Below are positions 53,958-62,094 of a stretch of DNA of 64,000 nucleotides, in pieces. The notes below the pieces were generated by a model. The model did no database searches. It was not told the DNA's origin and saw nothing but the letters and a program-made list of their open reading frames with translations. Numbering within the stretch: position 1 is the first letter of the stretch; each line of letters begins with the position of its first letter. Source of the stretch: DASVWZ01 sp963708575 (GTDB taxonomy: Bacteria > Acidobacteriota > Terriglobia > Terriglobales > Acidobacteriaceae); NCBI GenBank assembly GCA_963708575.1, contig CAVPTB010000007.1:1-64000 (forward strand), read 5' to 3'. A program made the translations under genes and the position numbers.

Positions 53958-54437
53958 ATGAGCAAAGTAAATCCGCGCATTCAAAGACTCCTGCTTTTAT
54001 TTATCGCGTTTGGCATTTTAGGCTCTGCAATAGTTGGACGCGAATATTTCCCAGAATCTACCTTTGAATTGGCGAATGAATCAAGGCTGCCAAAATGGTT
54101 TAATCTTCCACCGGGACTTACCCGCCCTTCTGTTTCAGTTACGATGAACTACTACTCTAAGCCGTGGGGCAGAAGTGCGACATTCATGTTGCGGGATAAG
54201 AAAGGTCAAATACTAACAAAAGTGTATGGAAAGGAGAAAGGTTTGGAGCCTTTGCAACTGAAGAATCTCCCAAAGGGATTTGATCATGGCTACCCATCTT
54301 ATGAAGTAATCACCGTGAACGGCATCACTGAAATTATCGAACACCGAAAGATGGAGCCGGTATTTTATGTGACGGATGACCCCGCCGTTTGGAAAGAACT
54401 GATGGATGGCCAACCCTCGGCAGGAGGCCCGAAATAA
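53958..54437 (+). CDS. Hypothetical membrane-anchored protein, element cargo
   Basis: The 159-residue protein has an N-terminal helix (LLLLFIAFGILGSAIVG) and a soluble domain with FNLPPGLTRPSVSVTMNYYS and VFYVTDDPAVWKELMDG. A G-rich stretch precedes the ATG at 53958. Base composition is visibly more A/T-rich than neighbouring genes, as expected for acquired DNA. I recognise no family. Confidence 0.6.
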   Translation: MSKVNPRIQRLLLLFIAFGILGSAIVGREYFPESTFELANESRLPKWFNLPPGLTRPSVSVTMNYYSKPWGRSATFMLRDKKGQILTKVYGKEKGLEPLQLKNLPKGFDHGYPSYEVITVNGITEIIEHRKMEPVFYVTDDPAVWKELMDGQPSAGGPK

Positions 54438-54493
54438 AATCCAGGAAACCCGGGGAAAATACGTACCGTAGATTGTGGGCTGATTAGATAACC

Positions 54494-55003
54494 GTGTCGG
54501 CTCCATGCCGCCGAGTAGACTGGGTGCGCTCAACCAAGGCTCGGAGGAAAGAGCCGAAGGCGGTCAGCCTTCGGGCTGCCACCTGTGTTGGTAAAAATCT
54601 TCAAAGCCTAGAGCCGAAGACGGGTCGGGTCTTCGACGCCACTAATCTTCGCACCGAGTGGAGCAAGGCTTGTGAAGCGGTCGGCCTCGGTAGGCGGATC
54701 AAGCAGACCAGCGAATCAGGAAACATCTGGTACGCTTATGAAGGGCTGATCATCCACGATCTGCGCAGGTCAGCCGTGCGGAACTTGGTGAACGCGGGTA
54801 TTTCCGAGAACGTCGCCATGAAGATAAGCGGCCACAAGACAGCAAGCGTGTTTCGTCGGTACCATATTGTGAGCCCCGCTGACGTGGTCGCGGCGATGCA
54901 GCAAGTTGTCGTGAATACACTGCCGCCGAAGAAGGCCGCAAAACGTCTCGGACGCGGAACCAAGCAGCTCCGTGGTGACAGTTTAGTGACAGTTTCGAGA
55001 TGA
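54494..55003 (+). pseudogene. Tyrosine recombinase (integrase) C-terminal fragment
   Basis: The readable part, from KTGRVFDATNLRTEW on, is the catalytic C-terminus of a phage-type integrase: IIHDLRRSAVRNLVNAGISE with the HxxR pair, KISGHKTASVFRRYHI with the second histidine and the nucleophile tyrosine. The N-terminal arm-binding and core-binding domains and the first catalytic arginine are missing, and the beginning of the frame is not integrase-like. It ends 16 bp before the tRNA-Arg repeat, the usual place for an integrase. Confidence 0.75.
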
Positions 55004-55019
55004 TTGTCTGTAAGTTATT

Positions 55020-55062
55020 GAGGGCGCGTAGCTCAATCGGATAGAGCATCGGATTTCTAATC
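55020..55062 (+). repeat. Right attachment-site repeat, inside the intact tRNA-Arg
   Basis: Second copy of the 43-bp repeat. It begins two bases before the tRNA and ends within the anticodon stem. Confidence 0.85.
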
Positions 55063-55098
55063 CGGTGGTTGCAGGTTCAAGTCCTGCCGCGCCTACCA
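55022..55098 (+). tRNA. tRNA-Arg (anticodon TCT)
   Basis: The sequence folds as a full cloverleaf: acceptor GGGCGCG with CGCGCCT (one G-T pair), D stem GCTC/GAGC, anticodon stem around loop TTTCTAA giving anticodon TCT, T arm GCAGG-TTCAAGT-CCTGC, discriminator A and an encoded CCA end. Confidence 0.95.
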
Positions 55099-55263
55099 TT
55101 CTTTTCAAGAGCTTAGAGGTCAGTCTTTCTGTGGCCCTGGACATCGAGTACGAACATCGATTTCACTGGCTCTGGTCTTGCCTGAAATACCCAAAGGCTG
55201 TCAAATTTTGTTTATCTTGCATCGACTTGCTCTGCAAGGTCGGCATAGCGGGTCCAGCGTATG

Positions 55264-56631
55264 TCAAGTTGGGTTGCGCCATCCCCCTTTCGGCGCAATG
55301 GGCATTTCTGCCTGCGCAGGTCCCCACGTACCGGACTTGTAAACGTGAATGGGAGTCGCATTGCCAAGAACCGGTTCTACTATTCTCCATGCTTCCTCGA
55401 CATAGTCTTCTCGGGCGAAGCGCATTTGATTACCGTGCATGGCATCATCCAACAATTCTTCGTAAGGAAGCATCTCCGCAGGGTCGGAATGTGCAGGCGC
55501 CAGAAGCTCAACTGGATCCCCGATCATTTCATCCCCCGACCTTTTTACCAGCGCTCCGATCGCAATCGCCAGGGAGGGCGTGACCCGGAATCGCACATAG
55601 TTGTGTCCTGGCTGTTGATCTGGAAATATTGCCGGCCGCGGCCGCAGCATCGCGGTCACTTCGGTCACGGTCACAGGTAGACACTTTCCCGCTCGGATAT
55701 AAAACGGTATACCCTTCCAGCGCTCCGAGTCGATGTACAGGCGCAACGCCACATAGGTTTCAACCGTCGAGTCGGGCCGAACACCCTTTTCACCACGATA
55801 ACCGTCGAACTGCCCTCGAACCACATCGCTCGGCTCCAAGGTCCTTATTCCGCGCAGCACTTTCACTTTTTCGTCCCGCAGGCTTTTAGCGGTCATGCGC
55901 GCCGGCGCTTCCATGGCTACATTGGTCAGCAACTGGAATAGGTGGTTTTGCACGACATCTCGCATCGTGCCAACCTGTTCGTAGAATGCGCCTCGGCCGG
56001 CAACACCGAAGTCTTCGGCCATTGTGATCTGGACGGATTCCACATGTTCACGGTTCCAGATCGGCTCCATGAACGCATTAGCGAATCGAAAGAAAAGAAT
56101 ATTCTGGACGGCGTTCTTGCCCAGATAGTGATCAATACGAAAAATACTCTCTTCGTCAAATGCGGTATGGAGAGTCGCATTCAGCTTGCGTGCCGATTCG
56201 AAATCACGCCCAAATGGCTTTTCGACTACCACTCGACCACCCTGTGAGCACGTGGATAATTTAAGTTGATCCACGACCTCACCGAAGACGTCCGGAGGAA
56301 TGGCAAGGTAGTGCAGAGGGTGCTTGGCGTCCCCAAGTTCGTGACGTAGTTGGCGGAAAGTTGCTGGATCTTTATAGTCGCCGTCAATATACCGCAGCTT
56401 CCCACTTAACTTGGCAAATCCCTCAGGATCCAAGCCACCGTAGTGCTCAACGCTGTCTCGAGCACGCTGTTTGAGCTGATCCAGTGTCCAACCTGATTTC
56501 GCCACTCCGATAACCGGCTTGTTCAGCTCACCGCGTTCGGCTAACCGCTGCAAGGCGGGAAAAATCATCTTATGGGCAAGGTCACCGGTTGCCCCGAAAA
56601 ATACCAGCGCGTCGGAAATGGTTTCGCTCAT
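55264..56631 (-). CDS. zwf: Glucose-6-phosphate 1-dehydrogenase
   Basis: The 455-residue enzyme oxidises glucose-6-phosphate to 6-phosphogluconolactone with NAD(P)+, feeding the pentose phosphate or Entner-Doudoroff route. The dinucleotide motif is VFFGATGDLAHKMIFPAL, the substrate site has VVEKPFGRDFESAR and FRIDHYLGKNAVQNILFFRF, and the C-terminal domain ends TWGPAQAEM. It is somewhat shorter than the 490 residues usual in proteobacteria. No gnd or pgl is next to it. Confidence 0.96.
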   Translation of the reverse strand: MSETISDALVFFGATGDLAHKMIFPALQRLAERGELNKPVIGVAKSGWTLDQLKQRARDSVEHYGGLDPEGFAKLSGKLRYIDGDYKDPATFRQLRHELGDAKHPLHYLAIPPDVFGEVVDQLKLSTCSQGGRVVVEKPFGRDFESARKLNATLHTAFDEESIFRIDHYLGKNAVQNILFFRFANAFMEPIWNREHVESVQITMAEDFGVAGRGAFYEQVGTMRDVVQNHLFQLLTNVAMEAPARMTAKSLRDEKVKVLRGIRTLEPSDVVRGQFDGYRGEKGVRPDSTVETYVALRLYIDSERWKGIPFYIRAGKCLPVTVTEVTAMLRPRPAIFPDQQPGHNYVRFRVTPSLAIAIGALVKRSGDEMIGDPVELLAPAHSDPAEMLPYEELLDDAMHGNQMRFAREDYVEEAWRIVEPVLGNATPIHVYKSGTWGPAQAEMPIAPKGGWRNPT

Positions 56632-56880
56632 GGTGTTCTTTCTCTTCAGTTTACTATCTTAAGACAAGGACAACCGAGATAGGCCCAGGGCTGGGGAAAA
56701 ATGTGAAGGTCGCGGATGGTTGATCGGCAGACTTCCAAACCGCTCGTTCGCCGATCCTGCCTCGCCACCGCTGCTTCGTTAAGCATGCTAGGATTTGTTC
56801 CGCCGAGGGATATCTCTGCGGAGCGAGTGTAAGGCGAAGTACAGGCGCAGGTCCTGGCGCCAAGTGAAAAGGAGAATCCG

Positions 56881-58098
56881 ATGAAAATCACCGTGTTCAG
56901 TTTGGCCTTCATTTTGCTGGTGACGGAAGGTGTGTGGGCGGGCACCAAGAAGGTGCTCTACAGCTTCTGCTCCCAGCAAAATTGCGCGGACGGTGCCTAT
57001 CCTTACGCCGGCGTAATTTCTGACAAAGCGGACAATCTCTATGGCACGACTCAGCAGGGCGGCGACAACTTCAATGGAGTGGTTTACGAACTCAAGCACA
57101 CCAAGAGTGGGTGGAAGGAAATTGTGCTTTACCGGTTTACGGGTGGCGCCGACGGAAGCGGCCCTATGGGGCAGTTGGTTTTCGACAAAGCAGGCAATCT
57201 CTATGGCATCGCTAACGGCGGCGGCGCTGGTTATGGCACCATTTATGAACTCAGCCCCTCGAAAGGCAGTTGGACATTTAAAGTCATCCATACGTTTCGT
57301 GGAGGAGATGACGGAATTGTCGGTATTGGCGTCAGCGGTTTGGTGCTCGATACGACCGGTCATCTTTATGGCGTGACCGAGATGGGCGGTACAGCGGGCT
57401 ATGGCACGATTTTCAAGCTTTCGCGCGCAGGCAGTAAGTGGACTAAGACGACCCTCTATAACTTTGCAGCAGGCGAGGACGCCGAGGATCCGTTGATGGG
57501 GCTGACCTGGGACCAGTCCGGCAATCTATACGGCGCCACGGTGGGTGGTGGCGCCGATGGCTGCGGCGCGGTGTTTGAACTCGCGCGCCAGAAGAAGGGG
57601 TGGAAGGAAAGTGTGATCTACAACTTCACCGGCGGAAGCGATGGATGCTGGCCTGAATTCGGCTCGGTCGCGGTCGTCAAGTCGGGCGAAATCTATGGCA
57701 CAACCGGCGCCGGCGGTTCCTATAATCAGGGCGTGGTTTACCTCCTCAAACGCTCCAACGGCGCATGGAGCGAGACGACGCTGTATGACTTCACAGGCGG
57801 CAAGGACGGAGGACAAGTCTTCGCGGGGGTGACGTTGGACCCGGCCGGTAATATCTTCGGCGCAGCTGCATACTATGGAACCGATAGTTATGGAACCGTG
57901 ATCGAGTTGGCGAAGCAGAAATCGGGCTACAAGGAGAAGACATTGCAGGACTTTACCGGCAGCAATGGCGGATATCCCTATGGGAACATCATGCTTGACG
58001 CCACCGGTAATTTGTATGGCACGACGTTCCGGGGCGGCAACCTCGGTTGCAATACTGTGCAGCAGGGCTGCGGCGTCGTTTTCGAGATGACGCCGTAG
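56881..58098 (+). CDS. GloVer-type tandem-repeat secreted protein
   Basis: The 405-residue protein has a signal peptide (FSLAFILLVTEGVWA). It is otherwise made of about eight repeats of 45-50 residues around G-N-L-Y-G-T-T, e.g. DKADNLYGTTQQGGDNFNGV, followed by V-x-E-L and W-x-x-x-x-L-Y-x-F-T-G-G. This is the choice-of-anchor tandem-repeat family common in Acidobacteriota, probably a beta-propeller or solenoid at the cell surface. An AAAGGAGAA site precedes the ATG. The repeats make it a likely site for recombination or assembly collapse. Confidence 0.85.
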   Translation: MKITVFSLAFILLVTEGVWAGTKKVLYSFCSQQNCADGAYPYAGVISDKADNLYGTTQQGGDNFNGVVYELKHTKSGWKEIVLYRFTGGADGSGPMGQLVFDKAGNLYGIANGGGAGYGTIYELSPSKGSWTFKVIHTFRGGDDGIVGIGVSGLVLDTTGHLYGVTEMGGTAGYGTIFKLSRAGSKWTKTTLYNFAAGEDAEDPLMGLTWDQSGNLYGATVGGGADGCGAVFELARQKKGWKESVIYNFTGGSDGCWPEFGSVAVVKSGEIYGTTGAGGSYNQGVVYLLKRSNGAWSETTLYDFTGGKDGGQVFAGVTLDPAGNIFGAAAYYGTDSYGTVIELAKQKSGYKEKTLQDFTGSNGGYPYGNIMLDATGNLYGTTFRGGNLGCNTVQQGCGVVFEMTP

Positions 58099-58344
58099 AT
58101 TACGGCCGCATCGCGGGGACAACGCTGAAAAGTAGCGGAGACAAGGCCAGAGTCAAGTCGTGAACTTCATGGACCTTCCTCGGAGAGCAATTCTACGTTT
58201 GTTTGCCGCTCATGGCTCTTTCGATCGTACGGCATTTGGTCGGAAGTGATAAACGCTGATAGGTTTCCGACCAGCACAGAGCGTCAGAAACGATGATTCA
58301 AAATTTTAAGTCGCCAAGAAAGACAGCGCGCTGGGATTGGTCAG

Positions 58345-58980
58345 TCACGGGCAAACAACTCTTTGTTGATTCAGGGCAATGATCGTCTTCTCGGCTAGTC
58401 CAGGTTGGAGACGAGCATACAACACCGAATATGTGTCCATATTTTCTCCTTCTTTGCCCGGGCTACCCGTAACAGACACCAGCACCGTCCCATCGGTTGT
58501 GTAGTAGGTATCTTGCGAGCGGTTGGCAGCGTAGGCGTGGGTCTTCTTGAAACCTGGCATGTGTGCGTCATACCAGGCGATGGTTGCGTTCACTTTGGAG
58601 TCGTAAATCGAGTAGAAATCAACCTGCATCTTGCTATTACAGACTTGCGATTCCGGCAACTGAGTAGGCTTATTCCCCAGATGGAGGCGGGAATCTGTAG
58701 CGGGATGAAGAGGAAGTCCTGTCAACGGGTCCGTCGTGAGCAACTTCGTTCCACCCGTGGCGGTTAGGACAAAGCTCACAATCAGCGCTACCACCAAGTT
58801 GCCTTTCCGAGAGGTGGTTCTCAGGTACCTAAAAGACTTCCGAGCCTGTTCCGCAGGCAGTGGGAAAAACGATGCGCTGATGCGGCGCGTGGTGACCTTT
58901 CCAGTCAAAGCTGACGCAGCGGAGCGTGCGGCTGCGAGCGTGATTGTTACAAACCCTAAGATCTTTTTCTCAACACCCAT
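58345..58980 (-). CDS. Hypothetical protein with internal membrane segment
   Basis: From the ATG at 58980 the product is 211 residues. A more convincing protein begins with a TTG at 58797, where GGAAAGG precedes a signal-like helix (VVALIVSFVLTATGG); then 150 residues remain. The conserved-looking part is VDFYSIYDSKVNATIAWYDA with MPGFKKTHAYAANRSQDTYY, a pattern of secreted proteins that resemble small periplasmic sensors. I know no family. Confidence 0.55.
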   Translation of the reverse strand: MGVEKKILGFVTITLAAARSAASALTGKVTTRRISASFFPLPAEQARKSFRYLRTTSRKGNLVVALIVSFVLTATGGTKLLTTDPLTGLPLHPATDSRLHLGNKPTQLPESQVCNSKMQVDFYSIYDSKVNATIAWYDAHMPGFKKTHAYAANRSQDTYYTTDGTVLVSVTGSPGKEGENMDTYSVLYARLQPGLAEKTIIALNQQRVVCP

Positions 58981-59034
58981 GTTGTATTCCGTTTCTCGTG
59001 TCGTTCGATCCATCTTTTCCGAGTCATTTTCGGG

Positions 59035-59508
59035 TTAGGGAAGACATTTGATCTCGATGCGAAGGTCAGAATTCGCAACCGGTGCCTCGAGAATCTCTAC
59101 GGAATGCAGCGGTTCCGGCTTCATCCAGGCAACGGCCCACGTGCCAGGATGGATTGGGACCTCAGTGCTGGGAATGTCTGTCACCGTGCCGTCCGCGCGG
59201 TGATAACGCACATGTGGCGATCTGCCGCCGGTGTCCCAACTCACCATTAAACTTGGCCAGCGGTGATGATGCATGGGTACTGTCGTGTTGGGCGATACTG
59301 AAACTTCGAGCACCCGTACGAAAGCATTTTCAAAGATGACCTTATGGCTTTTCGGGGCGGCCTGTACAGCGTCGAATCCGTCGGGGAAACTGGACTTGTC
59401 TTGTCCATAGGCAGTGAAATGAAGAGTGAATAGCCCTAGTAGGAGCGCGCTCGTGATCAGAAGCAGGCGTCGTTTACGGATTTGCACAAAGTATCTCGAT
59501 TCGTTCAT
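59035..59508 (-). CDS. Secreted cupin-like protein
   Basis: The 157-residue protein has a membrane or signal helix (LLLITSALLLGLFTLHFTAYG) and a small cupin-like beta-barrel: FENAFVRVLEVSVSPNTTVP, then MHHHRWPSLMVSWDTGG with a histidine cluster suited to metal binding. A late PGTWAVAWMKPEPLHSVEIL supplies another histidine. Function is unknown. Confidence 0.7.
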   Translation of the reverse strand: MNESRYFVQIRKRRLLLITSALLLGLFTLHFTAYGQDKSSFPDGFDAVQAAPKSHKVIFENAFVRVLEVSVSPNTTVPMHHHRWPSLMVSWDTGGRSPHVRYHRADGTVTDIPSTEVPIHPGTWAVAWMKPEPLHSVEILEAPVANSDLRIEIKCLP

Positions 59509-59678
59509 GGCTCCCCTTATGGATGCTCGCCAGGGCTAAGCGCCATTCCCGTACGCGACCTGGTCGATCGCGCTTGTGGAGGGAAAGGACGCGAAGGACG
59601 TCGTCGCCGCGAAAAAACGTCTTCGGCAAACTTTTCCGGGCAGTCATCTCGTGTCACGAATTTCTCCCTACTGCACGT

Positions 59679-60593
59679 CTAAAGTGCGTCTGCAATTTCC
59701 TTGGCCAGAGGTTTGACGGCGTTCGCATTGCACGGGCAGGCGACGAACATGATGCGGACGAAATTCTTTCCTTTGCGCATCATGATCATTCCGTCGGCGG
59801 ATACAAACGCCTGATCGCCGATACCACGAAGGTCTTCCTGATCTCCTATAACGCCGAGAATCTTGGCGTTCAGGCGCATCTGTTCCTCGGCGGCGTTCTG
59901 ATCGACCGAAAACGAGAACACGGGCACTTCACCGGAAGTGTCTTGCTCCGATGCCGGCTGTTCGCTCTGAAATTCTTTGAACATGCTTCCCGCAAATCCC
60001 TGGATCTTTTGTTGCGTCTGTTTGTCGGCGCCACGGGCAGCCAGCATTGCGGTGGTGTGCTTTGCGAGCATGTCCGCCTTGTCACCCTTCGCGATGTAAG
60101 AACAGGAATTCTCCCCCGGCTGCGTGCGGGCGATCTTGACCCCTACCGCGCGGCCAACATCCTCTTTGCTCAACAGACTGCAAGTACCGTTCCCGCTTGT
60201 GTTTCCCGAGCCGCTTGTGCCGCCCGAGGAATCCGGTCCGCCGGAGGCTGCGTTTGATCCAAGGATGCTTCCTGCTTCCTCATGAATCTCTTGACTGACT
60301 CGGTGGGCGACGTAATACACACCTCCGGCAGCGAGTGCACCACCAATGAAGACGACTACGACAGCGGCGATCCCAAGCTTGGCCAGCGGACTCATCTTCT
60401 TATTAGTGACCAGCGAGCCAGTTTCGGAAGCTGGCGGCGCAGCAATTCCAGCCGGAAGGGTTTCCGGTGCCGCGCCTGAATTTTGTTGTGCCGGAACCAG
60501 CACAGAGGCGGTTGATTGCAGCATGTCGGCGCCACACTTTACGCAGAATCGGCCCGTCAGTGGCGTTCCGCATTTCGTGCAAAAGTTCGCCAT
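59679..60593 (-). CDS. Zinc-ribbon membrane protein
   Basis: The 304-residue protein begins with a two-CxxC zinc ribbon (FCTKCGTPLTGRFCVKCGAD), followed by a Pro/Ala-rich linker and one membrane helix (LGIAAVVVVFIGGALAAGGVY). A Ser/Gly/Asn-rich linker leads to a C-terminal extracytoplasmic domain with CSLLSKEDVGRAVGVKI and MIMMRKGKNFVRIMFV. The ATG at 60593 follows GGAGGTGGAG. The C-terminal domain resembles ligand-binding domains of uncharacterised lipoproteins. Confidence 0.7.
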   Translation of the reverse strand: MANFCTKCGTPLTGRFCVKCGADMLQSTASVLVPAQQNSGAAPETLPAGIAAPPASETGSLVTNKKMSPLAKLGIAAVVVVFIGGALAAGGVYYVAHRVSQEIHEEAGSILGSNAASGGPDSSGGTSGSGNTSGNGTCSLLSKEDVGRAVGVKIARTQPGENSCSYIAKGDKADMLAKHTTAMLAARGADKQTQQKIQGFAGSMFKEFQSEQPASEQDTSGEVPVFSFSVDQNAAEEQMRLNAKILGVIGDQEDLRGIGDQAFVSADGMIMMRKGKNFVRIMFVACPCNANAVKPLAKEIADAL

Positions 60594-60685
60594 AAACTCC
60601 ACCTCCTCGTTATTGTCTTGCAGAGAAATCGTTAGAAAATGGTTCCGCTCACATCGACGGTTTTTTTCGAAATCAGCCGATTAGG

Positions 60686-61822
60686 TTAGCGCTCAACGTT
60701 GTAAAGCGTCGCCATCCCCGCATCCATGTGGTCGTCAATGTGGCAATGAAACATCCAAATCCCGGGATTGTCGGGGACCATGTCCACGGTCTCCATTTGT
60801 GCCTGCATCAGGGGAACTACATCGGTGCGTTTGCCGTCGTGCAAAACCACGTTGCCGTGCCAGTGGGGCGTGTGCACGCTGAATTGCTCTCCCAGTGCGA
60901 CCAGATACCAGCGGACCCGCTCGCCTTTCTTCATCGTCATCATGGGTCCGGTCCCGTAGATGTGTCCGTTGATTGCGAACTTGGCATTGGCGACGGTAAA
61001 TCCCGAACCAACACCGGTGAAGTTGCCTTCGTTATCCACCGGTGCGAATTCGGTTTTGTTCACGCCCTTCGGATCGGTTGTGAACGTTTGAATATTGTGG
61101 TCGAGATACCAGCTCACATTCTCATCAAACAGCAGATACAGACAGACGAATTCACGATCCACATCCTTGGGTTTGCCATTGGCATCGGCCATACCCCGTC
61201 GCGTGATGATCATCGCCCCAATCAAACCGCTCTCCACGTCTTTCAACTCATTGGTGTGAGAGTGATAGAGCCAGACGACCGAGCTAGGGTCGTTGGGTCC
61301 GGGACCGGCGCGTTCAGGAACCTCCCAGGTGTAAAGGTGCGTCTTGCCGGGAGGAACCGCATCGTCTTCTTTGTCAGCGCCGGACGTGCCGTCGTCGTAC
61401 GGAGCTCCCTCCGAGTCTTTCTGGTAGAGGACGCCATGCGGATGCATGCTGTATGGGCGGGTGGCGTTGTTCCTGAAAAGAATACGGATCGTGTCGCCGA
61501 CCTCAGCTCGCAGAATCGGACCAAGAATTCCCGTGTGCTCCCACTCTGGAGGTCGAGGCTTGAGATGGGTGAAGGTGTCGTCCGTATATTCGCGGTACAC
61601 CGCTTTGCGATAAACGGTTCCAATCCGGTGCGGGCCTCGTTCGGTGAATACTGTCGAGTAGCCTTCGAACTTCATGCCCATCATCTTGTTGACGCCGCCA
61701 GGGGCATAGTCCCAATCCACCTCGTCTGCCGCAATGTAATACGTGCGAACTTTCGCATTCTGCGTCTGCCCGAAACAGGCGGAAATGGCCAACAGGAACA
61801 CGACGATTAGGATTCGTTTCAT
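60686..61822 (-). CDS. Multicopper oxidase
   Basis: The 378-residue periplasmic enzyme has a signal peptide (ILIVVFLLAISACFG) and two cupredoxin-like domains carrying the four copper motifs: SMHPHG, WLYHSHT, HTPHWHG and MFHCHIDDHMDAGM. The last contains the type-1 Cys-His-Met ligands. Two-domain length and the ferroxidase-like first domain resemble hephaestin-type and other small multicopper oxidases; substrate (iron, manganese, phenolic or nitrite) is not determined. A CadC-like regulator gene is divergent. Confidence 0.9.
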   Translation of the reverse strand: MKRILIVVFLLAISACFGQTQNAKVRTYYIAADEVDWDYAPGGVNKMMGMKFEGYSTVFTERGPHRIGTVYRKAVYREYTDDTFTHLKPRPPEWEHTGILGPILRAEVGDTIRILFRNNATRPYSMHPHGVLYQKDSEGAPYDDGTSGADKEDDAVPPGKTHLYTWEVPERAGPGPNDPSSVVWLYHSHTNELKDVESGLIGAMIITRRGMADANGKPKDVDREFVCLYLLFDENVSWYLDHNIQTFTTDPKGVNKTEFAPVDNEGNFTGVGSGFTVANAKFAINGHIYGTGPMMTMKKGERVRWYLVALGEQFSVHTPHWHGNVVLHDGKRTDVVPLMQAQMETVDMVPDNPGIWMFHCHIDDHMDAGMATLYNVER

Positions 61823-62094
61823 TCCATGATCTTCCTTACCCCTTAAGTGGAGTCCCCAGGTGGAAGCGGGCATCCCCCCGGATGCCACGTTCCCCTGATG
61901 GCTTGTGGGCAGCCTTCCGAACTGGTGAGTCGTGCGAATGGCTGCCCTGCGAACATCACACTGCAGGGTTTTGTTCGTCGGGTCAATGAAACTGTCCTTT
62001 AAACCTGCCTTAACTGATAAGCTCCAAGTTTCTGTCGGCTTAGACCCTCCTCTTAACGGGCCTGTGCTACCATTTGTGGCCAAAGGGAAGCGTC

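Larger units (their letters stand above)
53800..55062. mobile_element. Relic of a small integrative element at tRNA-Arg(TCT)
   Basis: The segment lies between two identical 43-bp repeats that match the first half of tRNA-Arg(TCT) plus two flanking bases. It contains a tyrosine-recombinase fragment next to the right repeat and one AT-richer cargo gene. That is the standard layout of an island integrated into a tRNA, reduced to 1.2 kb. The shared segment is the 5' half, ending in the anticodon stem, so the intact tRNA at the right end now takes its upstream sequence from the element. Confidence 0.75.

Noticed and set aside
56881..58098. Repeated units of the GloVer protein as a DNA tandem array
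   Set aside because: The repeats are seen at protein level as part of the family fold and are divergent in DNA.
60728..61810. 360-residue plus-strand frame opposite the multicopper oxidase
   Set aside because: It is antisense to a gene with all four copper motifs and has no domain of its own.
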